Source: Sphingomonas mollis (lineage in GTDB: Bacteria; Pseudomonadota; Alphaproteobacteria; Sphingomonadales; Sphingomonadaceae). Taken from it: 64,000 bases of DNA. The position numbers and the translations under genes are program-made. Shown piece after piece: positions 28,477 to 36,426 of this stretch. The stretch spans positions 186,001 to 250,000 of the forward strand of contig NZ_JAELXS010000006.1 of assembly GCF_016427505.1 (NCBI RefSeq), read 5' to 3'. The notes beneath the pieces were generated by a model. That model did not search any database. It had not been told where the DNA came from and saw only the letters and a list, made by a program, of their open reading frames with translations. Positions within the stretch are counted from its first letter, which is position 1. Every line of letters begins with the position of its first letter.

Positions 28477-28884
28477 ATGCTCCGCCCCGAAGTGCCGCTC
28501 GCCCGTAAACTGCGGCGGACGATGAGTCTGCCGGAGGTGCTCGTATGGCAGCATCTGCGAGCGAAGCGCACCGGCCAGAAATTCAGGCGCCAGTATCCGG
28601 TCGGCCCCTATGTCGCCGATTTCTATTGCCGGCAGGCTGCGCTGATCGTCGAGGTCGATGGGGAGGCGCATAGACGGGGCGATCGACCGGCGCGCGATGC
28701 CGTGCGCGACGACTATTTCACCGGGAACGGGTACAGGGTGTTGCGCATCGCCGCTGCCGATGTGCTGAGGGACGTCGATGCGGTGGTGACGGCGATCGTC
28801 GCGACTGCGGCGAACCCCCTCCACCACTCGCCTGCGGCGAGCGGTCCCCCTCCCCGTGCCGGGGAGGATTGGGAGATATCATGA
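28477..28884 (+). CDS. DUF559-family endonuclease-like protein
   Basis: 135 residues. DUF559 core, related to very-short-patch-repair (Vsr/PD-(D/E)XK) endonucleases: ARKLRRTMSLPEVLVWQHLR, then GQKFRRQYPVGPYVADFYC, IVEVDGEAH and GYRVLRI. The Asp of VADFYC and Glu of IVEVDG are candidate catalytic acids. The last ~25 residues are read from the right inverted repeat and are probably not structured. The stop overlaps the pntAB ATG (ATGA), so insertion has kept translational coupling. Biochemical activity is unproven for most of the family. Confidence 0.85.
   Translation: MLRPEVPLARKLRRTMSLPEVLVWQHLRAKRTGQKFRRQYPVGPYVADFYCRQAALIVEVDGEAHRRGDRPARDAVRDDYFTGNGYRVLRIAAADVLRDVDAVVTAIVATAANPLHHSPAASGPPPRAGEDWEIS
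28815..28869. repeat. Right inverted repeat of the DUF559 cassette
   Basis: CCCCCTCCACC, then CGCCTGCGGCG, then the exact complement of the left 28-bp end. It is translated as the last residues of the DUF559 reading frame. Confidence 0.8.
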
Positions 28885-29192
28885 CCTTCATCGCGGTTCT
28901 GTCGATCTTCGTCATGGCCTGTTTCGTGGGCTATTACGTCGTGTGGTCGGTCACGCCGGCGCTGCATACGCCGTTGATGGCGGTGACCAACGCGATCTCG
29001 TCGGTCATCATCGTCGGGGCGCTGGTGGCGTCGGCCGCGGCCGGATCGCCCGTTGCCAAGTGGCTGGGGCTGCTCGCGGTGGTGTTGGCGAGCGTCAACA
29101 TCTTCGGCGGGTTCGCGGTCACCGCGCGGATGCTGGCGATGTACAAGAAGAAGGAGCGGCCCGCCGCGACGGAGGAGAAGCGGCATGCATGA
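28881..29192 (+). CDS. pntAB: NAD(P) transhydrogenase subunit alpha, part 2
   Basis: 103 residues with three to four membrane helices: FIAVLSIFVMACFVGYYVVW, LMAVTNAISSVIIVGALV, and LGLLAVVLASVNIFGGFAV. This is the small membrane domain of split transhydrogenases. The ATG at 28881 overlaps the DUF559 stop, and its own end overlaps pntB by 8 bp. Confidence 0.94.
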   Translation: MTFIAVLSIFVMACFVGYYVVWSVTPALHTPLMAVTNAISSVIIVGALVASAAAGSPVAKWLGLLAVVLASVNIFGGFAVTARMLAMYKKKERPAATEEKRHA

Positions 29193-30618
29193 GGTCGCGG
29201 CCAATCCGTGGGTGGCGCTGGCCTATCTGATCGCGGGCGTGTGCTTCATCCTGGCGCTGCGGGGGCTGTCGAGCCCGGCGACGAGCCAGCGGGGCAACCG
29301 GTTGGGCATGATCGGCATGGGCATCGCCGTCGTCACCACGCTGGTGACGCACGAGATCGCCTCGCTGCCCGAAATCCTGATCGCCATCGCGATCGGCGGC
29401 GGCATCGGCTTCGTTATCGCGCGCAAGATCGCGATGACGGCGATGCCGCAACTGGTGGCGGCGTTCCATTCGCTGGTGGGTCTGGCGGCGGTGCTGGTCG
29501 GGGTGGCGGCGTTCCTGAACCCCGATGCGTTCGGCATCGCGACGCTGATGGTGCCGCTGATCGGCGATCCGGTGGCGGTCATCCACACCGCCAGCCGGGT
29601 GGAGTTGTCGCTGGGTGTGGCGATCGGCGCGATCACCTTTTCCGGCTCGGTCATCGCGTTCCTGAAGCTGAACGGCACGATGGGCGGCAAGCCGATCCTG
29701 CTGCCGGCGCGGCACCTGTTGAACCTGGTCATCGGTGCGGCGATCCTGTTGCTGATCGTGTATTTCACGCAAGGCCAGAGCGCGTGGGCGTTCTGGGCGA
29801 TCGCGGTGCTGGCATTCCTGATCGGGTTCCTGCTGATCGTGCCGATCGGCGGCGCGGACATGCCGGTCGTGGTCAGCATGCTGAACAGCTATTCCGGCTG
29901 GGCGGCGGCGGCGATGGGCTTCACGCTCGGCAATACGGCGATGATCATCACCGGCGCGCTGGTCGGGTCGTCGGGCGCGATCCTGAGCTATATCATGTGC
30001 CGGGCGATGAACCGCAGCTTCATCAGCGTGATCGCGGGTGGATTCGGCGCGGTGGCGGGGCCGAGCGGCGACGGCGCGGCGATCGACCGGCCGTGGAAGC
30101 GCGGATCGGCGGAGGATGCCGCGTTCCTGATGAGCCAGGCGGAACAGGTCATCATCGTGCCGGGATACGGCATGGCGGTGGCGCAGGCGCAGCACATCCT
30201 GCGCGAGATGGCGGACAAGCTGAAGGACGAGGGCGTCCGGGTGAAATACGCGATCCACCCCGTTGCCGGACGCATGCCGGGGCACATGAACGTGCTGCTC
30301 GCCGAGGCGAACGTGCCGTATGACGAGGTGTTCGAGCTGGAGGACATCAATTCGGAATTCGCGCAGACCGACGTCGCCTTCGTCATCGGCGCCAATGACG
30401 TGACCAATCCGGCGGCGAAGACCGACAAGACCTCACCCATCTATGGCATGCCGGTGCTGGACGTGGAGAAGGCGGGGACGGTGTTGTTCATCAAGCGGTC
30501 GATGGGCGGCGTCGGTTATGCCGGGGTCGACAACGAACTGTTTTACCGCGACAATACGATGATGTTGCTGGCCGACGCCAAGAAGATGGTCGAAGAGATC
30601 GTCAAGGCGCTGGGATAA
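29185..30618 (+). CDS. pntB: NAD(P) transhydrogenase subunit beta
   Basis: 477 residues from MHEVAANPW. About eight or nine membrane helices (residues about 10-270) form the proton channel, followed by the NADP(H)-binding domain III: IVPGYGMAVAQAQH, HPVAGRMPGHMNVLLAEA, FVIGANDVTNPAAK and KRSMGGVGYAGVDN. It makes NADPH from NADH using the proton gradient. It is the last gene of the pnt operon. Confidence 0.96.
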   Translation: MHEVAANPWVALAYLIAGVCFILALRGLSSPATSQRGNRLGMIGMGIAVVTTLVTHEIASLPEILIAIAIGGGIGFVIARKIAMTAMPQLVAAFHSLVGLAAVLVGVAAFLNPDAFGIATLMVPLIGDPVAVIHTASRVELSLGVAIGAITFSGSVIAFLKLNGTMGGKPILLPARHLLNLVIGAAILLLIVYFTQGQSAWAFWAIAVLAFLIGFLLIVPIGGADMPVVVSMLNSYSGWAAAAMGFTLGNTAMIITGALVGSSGAILSYIMCRAMNRSFISVIAGGFGAVAGPSGDGAAIDRPWKRGSAEDAAFLMSQAEQVIIVPGYGMAVAQAQHILREMADKLKDEGVRVKYAIHPVAGRMPGHMNVLLAEANVPYDEVFELEDINSEFAQTDVAFVIGANDVTNPAAKTDKTSPIYGMPVLDVEKAGTVLFIKRSMGGVGYAGVDNELFYRDNTMMLLADAKKMVEEIVKALG

Positions 30619-30666
30619 TCGGCGTAGTGCGGCGCGGGGACGCCGGCCAAGGGGGATTGTCGGCGC

Positions 30667-31578
30667 GTGCGTGAAATGTTCGATGTAGTGGTGCTGGCCG
30701 CCCCGGCGCGGCAGCGCGGGGCCGAAGATGCGGTGACGATGGCGGGCGGCCGGGTGGCGGCCACGCTGAACTGGGACGAGGCGGAAACGCTGATCGACCG
30801 CCAGCTCGGCAACCCCGTGCTGCTGATCCAGGCGGAGGGTATCGCGGGGGCGGTGATCGATGCCGCCCTGCCGCATATCGGCAGCGCCATCGATGTGCTG
30901 GCGCCGCACATCGTGGTCACGCTGGACCCGGACCAGATCGATCCCGTCGCCGCGGTGCTGCTGGGCACGGCGGCCGAACTGCTGTGCGATGCCGGTACGG
31001 GCCAGTTGGTCGCGATGCTGGCGGTCGCGGGGCGGTCATCGACCCGGTCCGGCCTGTCCGACCGGGTGCGTGAGGATGAGGGCGAGCGGCTGCAACGGCT
31101 GAACGGCGAGATCGCGCGGATTGCCGACCTGCTGGTCCGGCTGACCGATGGCGAACGCGGCCTGACGGGATCCGGCGACGGGGCGGTCGAGGCGCGGCGG
31201 TCGAGTTTCGGCGTGAAGCCGGCGAGCGAGGTCGCCGATCCGCAGATCATCCGTCAGGCGATCCGTGCGCGGCGGCTGCGCGATTCGTTCTTCGGCGACG
31301 GGCTGTTCGAGGACCCGGCGTGGGACATGCTGCTCGATCTGTATGCCGCGCATCTGGAGGGGAGCCGCGTGTCGGTATCCAGCCTGTGCATCGCCGCCGC
31401 CGTCGCGCCCACCACCGCGCTCCGGTGGATCACGCGGCTGACCGAGGCCGGGCTGGTCGAACGGCTGCCCGATCCCACCGACCGGCGTCGCGCCTTCATG
31501 ACGCTGTCCGGGCGGGGGCTGGACGGGATGCAGGGCTATGTCGCGGCGGCCCGCCGGGCGGGCGTGCCGATCGCGTGA
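30667..31578 (+). CDS. Winged-helix (MarR-like) regulator with receiver-like N-terminus
   Basis: 303 residues from a GTG (an ATG three codons later is equally possible). The C-terminal third is a MarR-type winged helix: VSVSSLCIAAAVAPTTALRW (recognition region), then RLTEAGLVERLPDPTDRRRAF as wing. Residues about 1-120 alternate strand and helix (VVVLAAPARQRG, NPVLLIQAEG, HIVVTLDPDQ), like a degenerate receiver or Rossmann domain without a clear phospho-Asp. A coiled linker (about 135-165) joins them. It follows pntB by 48 bp. Target genes are unknown. Confidence 0.75.
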   Translation: MREMFDVVVLAAPARQRGAEDAVTMAGGRVAATLNWDEAETLIDRQLGNPVLLIQAEGIAGAVIDAALPHIGSAIDVLAPHIVVTLDPDQIDPVAAVLLGTAAELLCDAGTGQLVAMLAVAGRSSTRSGLSDRVREDEGERLQRLNGEIARIADLLVRLTDGERGLTGSGDGAVEARRSSFGVKPASEVADPQIIRQAIRARRLRDSFFGDGLFEDPAWDMLLDLYAAHLEGSRVSVSSLCIAAAVAPTTALRWITRLTEAGLVERLPDPTDRRRAFMTLSGRGLDGMQGYVAAARRAGVPIA

Positions 31579-31648
31579 CGCGGTCCTTGCGTTATCCGCC
31601 GGCAAGCCGCTAAAGGCATCGGACGCGGCGTTGCCGCGAGGGGCGCGC

Positions 31649-31724
31649 GGGCGCTTAGCTCAGTTGGTAGAGCATCTCGTTTACACCGAGAGGGTCGGCG
31701 GTTCGAGCCCGTCAGCGCCCACCA
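31649..31724 (+). tRNA. tRNA-Val (anticodon TAC)
   Basis: 76 nt cloverleaf with encoded CCA. Acceptor GGGCGCT/AGCGCCC, D arm GCTC-AGTTGGTA-GAGC, anticodon arm TCTCG-TTTACAC-CGAGA with anticodon TAC, variable GGGTC, and T arm GGCGG-TTCGAGC-CCGTC. All stems pair well. It reads valine GUN codons, with an A discriminator base. A convergent regulator gene ends 12 bp beyond it. Confidence 0.97.
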
Positions 31725-31736
31725 CGCACCCCCTTT

Positions 31737-32294
31737 TCACAATGACCTGACCAACCGGACCGGCAAGGCGAGCCACGCCGGGTCGTCCACCTGCTCACGC
31801 GGGGATGCGGGTGGCAGCAAGCGGATCACGTCGCCCTCGATCGCCACCAGCCGCCCGAACGCGAAGCGACCGGCGGGGCGGGGGGCCAGCACGTCGCGGT
31901 CCAGCGCGCGGGCGAAGTCGGCGGGGGCCAGCGTCTCGCACCACAATATGTCACCCGCGCGGTAATCGCCGGTCGCTGCACCGACGGTGATCGCGACCAT
32001 GCCCGGCAGCACCACGGGCGGGGCGGCGGTGGCGGGGCGACGCAGCGCATGGGCGCCGGTTTCGTCGAGTTGCGCGGCGACGGGCAGATCCTGGCGATCG
32101 GGCAGGCGGACCAGATCGGCGGCGGCTACGCCCAGCGCGGCGGCGATGCGGTTCAGCCAGTCGACCGACACGGTGCGCGTCCCCGTTTCCAGCCGGCCGA
32201 TCGTCTGCGCGGTGGTGGGCGGCACGCATGCCTGCGCGACCTGATCGAGCGTCATGCCCTTGGCGCGGCGAACCTCCCGAATGGCGGTTATCAT
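31737..32294 (-). CDS. Xre-family regulator with S24/LexA-like C-terminal domain
   Basis: 185 residues. N-terminal helix-turn-helix (about 1-62): REVRRAKGMTLDQVAQACVP, then TAQTIGRLETGTRTVSVDWL. The C-terminal half (about 95-180) resembles the beta-rich S24 peptidase/cI fold (VAITVGAATGDYRAGDILW, FGRLVAIEGDVIRLLPP). The catalytic Ser-Lys pair is not evident, so it may not self-cleave. Sphingomonads carry similar stand-alone regulators, and no other phage gene is nearby. It is divergent from the DUF6456 gene. Confidence 0.8.
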   Translation of the reverse strand: MITAIREVRRAKGMTLDQVAQACVPPTTAQTIGRLETGTRTVSVDWLNRIAAALGVAAADLVRLPDRQDLPVAAQLDETGAHALRRPATAAPPVVLPGMVAITVGAATGDYRAGDILWCETLAPADFARALDRDVLAPRPAGRFAFGRLVAIEGDVIRLLPPASPREQVDDPAWLALPVRLVRSL

Positions 32295-32379
32295 TGAAAT
32301 TCTCCAACCGGATAGGTTCGCCGCTGTCCTACAGCCGTGCCGTTATGGCAAGCCCATGTCGTCGGACAGGAGATGACGG

Positions 32380-32829
32380 ATGCGCGAACTGGTGGAACGG
32401 ACCCTGGGAGGCGAGGATGGGTCGCGGGGGCGGCGGGTGATGGTGAACGTCGCCGAATCGCCTCTGAGCTGGTTGCGCGCGCGAGGATTGGTGAGCCCGC
32501 GCCAGTTCGAGGCGGGGGAGCGGTTGCGCGCCGATTACGAACGCGCCTCCCTCGGCCCCAGCGTGACGATGCAATGGAGCGCCCGCGTTGATGGATCGCG
32601 CGGTGGCACGGCGGACGACCCCGCCACCGCGCAACTGGCGGCCAAGCGCCGCTTCGACGCGGCGGTGGCGGCGGCGGGGCCGGGATTGGCGGACATCCTG
32701 TGGCGGGTGGTGTGCGCGGGCGAGGCGTTGCCGGCGGCGGAAAAGGCGATGGGATGGCCGGCACGGGCGGGGCGGCTGGTCCTGACACTGGCGCTGGACC
32801 GCGTGGCGTCCCATTATGGGGTCCACTGA
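32380..32829 (+). CDS. DUF6456-domain protein
   Basis: 149 residues. Matches the alphaproteobacterial DUF6456 pattern: VNVAESPLSWLRARG, QFEAGERLRADYERA, and the closing GWPARAGRLVLTLALDRVASHYG. This looks like a small DNA-binding-type helical domain, sometimes fused to an HTH. It is preceded by GGAG. It is followed 24 bp later by the DapF-like gene and divergent from the Xre regulator. Function is unknown. Confidence 0.8.
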   Translation: MRELVERTLGGEDGSRGRRVMVNVAESPLSWLRARGLVSPRQFEAGERLRADYERASLGPSVTMQWSARVDGSRGGTADDPATAQLAAKRRFDAAVAAAGPGLADILWRVVCAGEALPAAEKAMGWPARAGRLVLTLALDRVASHYGVH

Positions 32830-32853
32830 CACCTGTACCCGGACCCCATCCCC

Positions 32854-33801
32854 ATGCGCCTGTCGATCGTCAAATGCCACGGATCGGGCAACGATTTCCC
32901 GCTGATCGACGCGCGCGGGCTGTCGCTGTCGGATGGCGAGTGGGCCGGCGTGGCGCGGGCGCTGGCGGACCGGGCGGGGCCGGTGGGGGGCGACGGCCTG
33001 TTGCTGTTGCTGGACGGCGATGCAACGCACCCGATCGGTTTCCGCATGTTCAACGTCGACGGATCGGAAGCGGAGACGTGCCTGAACGGCCTGCGCTGCG
33101 TCGCGCGGGCGGGGTTCGATGCGCTGGCGGTCGATCAGGCGGGGGTGCGGCTGGTCAACTCGCTGGCGACCGTCGCGCGCGATGCCGATATCGCGGCGTG
33201 GGTGTATACCGTGCGCGAGACGGCGGGGCCGGCGTCGCTGGATGTGACGCGCTGGCCGATGCATGTCGGGGCCAGCCGCATCGTCGATGCGCCCGTCGCG
33301 CCGCTCGGCGAGCGGCTGTTCACGGCGGTGGCGATCCCCAATCCGCATCTGGTGAGCTTCGTCGAGGCGATCGACGAGGCCGAACTGGTGCGGATCGGCG
33401 AGCAGTGCGAGGCGGCGCCCGACTGGTTGCCGAATCGCGGCAATGTCAGCTTCGTGGTGGTCGGGGCCGATTCGCTATTCGTGCGCACCTATGAACGCGG
33501 TGTCGGCCTGACCAACAGTTGCGGCAGCGCGATGGCGGCATCGACCTATGCTGCGTGCCTGACCGGCCGGTGGCGCTTCGGCGAGGCGGTGACGGTGCTG
33601 AACCGGGGCGGGCTGGTCCGGGCGGTGGCGGACGAGGATGCGATGGTGACGCTGTCGGGCAATGCGACGTTCGAATGGGCGGGCGAGGTGAGCGTCGATG
33701 CCGATGCCGGGGTCGCGAGCGATCTGGTGGTGACGGCGCGCTATCCGGCGGAGGTCGAGGCGTGGGCGGCGGTGGCGGCGCAGGCGGCCGCCTTTCGCTG
33801 A
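32854..33801 (+). CDS. Divergent diaminopimelate epimerase-like protein
   Basis: 315 residues, longer than usual DapF (about 275). The DapF fold signatures are recognisable: KCHGSGNDF, FNVDGSEAETCLNGLRCVA with Cys76, and ERGVGLTNSCGSAMAAS with Cys223. Both active-site cysteines are kept, but the usual CGNG reads CLNG and CGTGA reads CGSAM. It may be true DapF (LL- to meso-diaminopimelate for peptidoglycan and lysine) or a paralogue with another amino-acid substrate. No other lysine-pathway gene is adjacent; MpaB follows by 26 bp. Confidence 0.8.
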   Translation: MRLSIVKCHGSGNDFPLIDARGLSLSDGEWAGVARALADRAGPVGGDGLLLLLDGDATHPIGFRMFNVDGSEAETCLNGLRCVARAGFDALAVDQAGVRLVNSLATVARDADIAAWVYTVRETAGPASLDVTRWPMHVGASRIVDAPVAPLGERLFTAVAIPNPHLVSFVEAIDEAELVRIGEQCEAAPDWLPNRGNVSFVVVGADSLFVRTYERGVGLTNSCGSAMAASTYAACLTGRWRFGEAVTVLNRGGLVRAVADEDAMVTLSGNATFEWAGEVSVDADAGVASDLVVTARYPAEVEAWAAVAAQAAAFR

Positions 33802-33827
33802 CGGGTCCGGCTCCCCATAATTGATCG

Positions 33828-34646
33828 ATGGATATACGACAGGCGATCGGTGGACGGGTCCGCGGGCTGGTGGGGTCCGGCGAGATGGACCTGTCGCGGC
33901 CGGCGGGCGATCCGGGCCTGTTCGGGCCGGGATCGGCGACCTGGGCGGTGCATGGCGACTTCACCAGCATGATGATCGGCGGGGTGTGTTCGCTGTTGGT
34001 GCAGATGCTGCATCCCGCCGCGCTGGCGGGGGTGTGGGACCATAGTGATTTCCGCCGCGACATGACCGGGCGGCTGAAGCGGACGGCGCAGTTCATCTCG
34101 ACCACGACGTTCGGGTCCACGGAAGCGGCGGAGCGGATGATCGGGCGGGTGCGATCGATCCATGACCGGGTGGCGGGGACGCTGCCCGATGGCACGCCCT
34201 ATTCGGCGAACGATCCCGACCTGCTGACCTGGGTCCATGCGGCGGAGATCGACAGCTTTTTGCGGGCGCATCTGCGCTATCGCGATCCGGCGATGCCGGT
34301 TGTGCGGCAGGACGCCTATGTCGCCGAGATGGGCGAGGTCGCGCGGCGGCTGGGCGCGGTGGATGTGCCGGCGACGCGGGTGGCGCTGACCGCGTATCTG
34401 ACGGCGATGCGGCCGGCGTTGCGGGTCGATGATCGCACGCGCGAGATGGCGCGGCGGTTGGTGCGGCAGCCATCGCCCAGCTTGCTGAACGCCCCCGTCA
34501 ACGCGGTGATGATGCAGGCGGGCGTCGACCTGATGCCGCGCTGGGCGGCGACGCTGCACGGGTTCGACGTGCCGGCGGCGGGCAAGCCGGCGATCCGGCT
34601 GGGGGCGATGGGGGTCGGCCGGCTGATGCGCTGGGCGCTACGCTAG
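33828..34646 (+). CDS. MpaB-type oxygenase (DUF2236)
   Basis: 272 residues. DUF2236/MpaB helical fold: SATWAVHGDFTSMMIGG, LVQMLHPAALAGVWDHSDF with a likely haem-ligand His, FISTTTFGSTEAAERMIGRV, WVHAAEIDSFL. Latex-clearing protein and MpaB are haem enzymes of this family, but most bacterial members have no assigned substrate. It follows the DapF-like gene by 26 bp, probably the end of that operon. A family B repeat starts 4 bp after its stop. Confidence 0.85.
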   Translation: MDIRQAIGGRVRGLVGSGEMDLSRPAGDPGLFGPGSATWAVHGDFTSMMIGGVCSLLVQMLHPAALAGVWDHSDFRRDMTGRLKRTAQFISTTTFGSTEAAERMIGRVRSIHDRVAGTLPDGTPYSANDPDLLTWVHAAEIDSFLRAHLRYRDPAMPVVRQDAYVAEMGEVARRLGAVDVPATRVALTAYLTAMRPALRVDDRTREMARRLVRQPSPSLLNAPVNAVMMQAGVDLMPRWAATLHGFDVPAAGKPAIRLGAMGVGRLMRWALR

Positions 34647-34650
34647 AGCG

Positions 34651-34796
34651 TGATGACGTTGAGTAGAACCGTTCGTGCCGAGTAGGGACTGAGCTTGTCG
34701 AAGGCCCGTATCGAAGCACCTGCGGCGGTCCTTCGATACGCCGCTTCGACTAGCTCAGCGGCTACTCAGGATGAACGGTTCAACCTCATGTCATCA
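34651..34796. repeat. Palindromic repeat, family B copy
   Basis: 146-bp inverted repeat. Outer arms TGATGAC/GTCATCA, then GAACCGTTCGTGC against ATGAACGGTTC; the inside has GAGCTTGTCGAAGG, GTATCGAAGCACC, GGTCCTTCGATAC and CGACTAGCTC. It fills the entire gap between two convergent genes. Confidence 0.85.
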
Positions 34797-34800
34797 GAAT

Positions 34801-35499
34801 CTAGCGGCCCGTTCCACAGGTGACGGGGCCATTGCTGCCGCGCCGGACGGTGCATTTGCCGTTGCCGGTCACCGTGACGCTGCCGACGCCGGTGTTCGAT
34901 ACCTGCGCCGTGTAGCGCGCGTGACCGGCGATGCTGCCGGTGCCGTCGAGCAGGACGATCAGGTCGCCCGCCTCCAGTCTGGCCGCGTCCAGCGTGGCCG
35001 GGCCGTTGGCGACGAGTCGCGCGCGCGTGGTGCGGCCGGCGACGGTGATGGTGCCGGCACCGACGATCGTCGCGTTCAGGTCGGTTCCGGTCGCCTGATC
35101 GACCGCCACGGCGCCGGCGCCGATGACCGACAGATCGATGCGGTCGCCCTTCGCGGCGGTGGCGGTGATGCGGGCGCCGGCCACCGACGAGATCGCGGCG
35201 AGGGAGGGGGTGCCGAGCGATACCGTGAGCGGCTCGCGATCGGTGGCGCCGCGTGGGCGCTCTCCCCAGGCGGCGGTGGTAGCCGGGCGGATGACGAGGG
35301 TGCGGCCGTCGAGGCGCACGTCGATCGCCTCGATCGCGTCGCGCCCGCCGGTGATCCGGGCGGCGGGGGACGCGCCGGTCGTGACGCGGACCTCGATCGG
35401 TCCGTCGACGCGCAGCCGGTCGAAGCTGCCGATGCCGACCGTCCGCTCGGCGCCAAGGGCCGGGTTGGCGATCAGCGCGAAGAGGAGGATGGCCCGCAT
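34801..35499 (-). CDS. Exported GIN-domain (DUF2807) protein
   Basis: 232 residues from MRAILLF; signal peptide ends NPALGAE. The mature part is the Head-GIN right-handed beta-helix: FDRLRVDGPIEVRVTTG, then repeated short turns (ISSVAGARITATA, LSVIGAGAVAVDQ). Two cysteines at the end (KCTVRRGSNGPVTCGTGR) may form a disulfide; the same CxC-like ending occurs in its neighbour. Function of GIN domains is unknown, with suggested envelope or adhesion roles. It lies 78 bp downstream of a paralogue. Confidence 0.85.
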   Translation of the reverse strand: MRAILLFALIANPALGAERTVGIGSFDRLRVDGPIEVRVTTGASPAARITGGRDAIEAIDVRLDGRTLVIRPATTAAWGERPRGATDREPLTVSLGTPSLAAISSVAGARITATAAKGDRIDLSVIGAGAVAVDQATGTDLNATIVGAGTITVAGRTTRARLVANGPATLDAARLEAGDLIVLLDGTGSIAGHARYTAQVSNTGVGSVTVTGNGKCTVRRGSNGPVTCGTGR

Positions 35500-35577
35500 C
35501 GGCCGACTGTCGCGCGGAGGTGCGCCGGGTGCAAGCCGCACCGTCACCCCGTCATGGCGTGACGGTGCGGCGGCGGA

Positions 35578-36309
35578 TCAGCCGCAATGTACCTTGCCGG
35601 CGCCCATCTTGGTGACCGAGCATTTCGCGCCGCCGGTAATGGTGACGTCGCCCGACCCCATGATCGTCACGTCGGCATTGCGCAGCACGGTCGCCTGCAC
35701 GTCGCCGGCACCGGCGATCGTCACCTCGGCGGTGTCGGCGCGCAGCGGCTGCGCGCGGACCTTGCCCGATCCGCCGATCGATATCTCCAGCGACCGGGCG
35801 GTGCCGGCGGCGGCGATGTCGCCCGATCCGCCGATCCCGAATTCGGCCTTGTCGACCTTCAGCCCGCGGATATCGAGTCGGCCGGATCCGCCGATATTGC
35901 CGTTGAACGACGGCCCCTCGACCCGGTCGACGACGATCGTGCCCGACCCGCCGATGTCAGCACCCTCGATGCGCGGCATGGTGACGAGGAAGCGGACCTT
36001 GTCGCCGCCACCCCAGGTGAAGCCCTTGCGACGCGACAGGTTCAGCGACTTGCCGTCGCGTTCGACCTTTATCTTGTCGAGCGCGGTGGGCGTGCCGATG
36101 GCCTTCACCGAGAAGGCGGGGCCGACCCGCACCTCGACATCGCCGGCCCCGCCCAGACCGATGCTGGTGAAATCGGTGACGGCATAGCTGCGCTCCGATC
36201 CGGTGCCGGATGCGGCGATGCCCTCATCGTCCGATCGGCCCATCGAACAGGCGGCGACCGGGATGGCGACTAGGGCGAGCAGGACGGACAGATAGTGCGA
36301 GCGGATCAT
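35578..36309 (-). CDS. GIN-domain (DUF2807) lipoprotein
   Basis: 243 residues; lipobox PVAAC puts the lipidated Cys near residue 21. Beta-helix repeats GGAGDVEV, IGGSGTI, IGGSGRLDI, IGGSGDI, IGGSGKV, IAGAGDV and IMGSGDV are strikingly regular, each a rung of the helix. Ends KCSVTKMGAGKVHCG like its neighbour. It is the first of the GIN pair, and a near-palindromic operator-like sequence lies just upstream. Confidence 0.87.
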   Translation of the reverse strand: MIRSHYLSVLLALVAIPVAACSMGRSDDEGIAASGTGSERSYAVTDFTSIGLGGAGDVEVRVGPAFSVKAIGTPTALDKIKVERDGKSLNLSRRKGFTWGGGDKVRFLVTMPRIEGADIGGSGTIVVDRVEGPSFNGNIGGSGRLDIRGLKVDKAEFGIGGSGDIAAAGTARSLEISIGGSGKVRAQPLRADTAEVTIAGAGDVQATVLRNADVTIMGSGDVTITGGAKCSVTKMGAGKVHCG

Positions 36310-36322
36310 GAAACATCTCCCC

Positions 36323-36348
36323 TTGTGTATTGGTGTATTAATACACAA
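36323..36348 (-). promoter_or_regulatory. Operator-like palindrome upstream of the GIN pair
   Basis: GTGTATTAATACAC (36333-36346) is a perfect 14-bp palindrome; TTGTGTAT (36323-36330) and ATACACAA (36341-36348) form an overlapping larger one. It sits 14 bp before the GIN lipoprotein start, where a repressor would block transcription. The GTGTA-spacer-TACAC form resembles sites of YtrA-type GntR regulators; no such gene is adjacent. Confidence 0.5.
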
Positions 36349-36426
36349 CATGGAGGAGCGCAAACGAGAAAGGGCGGCCCGTCGCCGGACCGCCCTTTCC
36401 CGAATCGACCTGCCGATGAACGCCGG

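Larger units (their letters stand above)
28420..28869 (+). mobile_element. DUF559 cassette bounded by perfect 28-bp inverted repeats
   Basis: A 450-bp unit inside the pnt operon. The ends (28420-28447 and 28842-28869) are exact 28-bp inverted repeats. Each contains its own palindrome CCTCCCCGGCACGGGGAGG, and a further matching pair GGTGGAGGGGG/CCCCCTCCACC lies inside. The only gene is a DUF559 nuclease-like protein. It has the look of a mobile or domesticated cassette; no transposase is present, and movement is inferred. Confidence 0.6.

Noticed and set aside
31649..32294. Prophage or island boundary at tRNA-Val with a cI-like regulator
   Set aside because: No integrase, no repeated tRNA 3' end and no other phage genes were seen; the regulator has normal GC.
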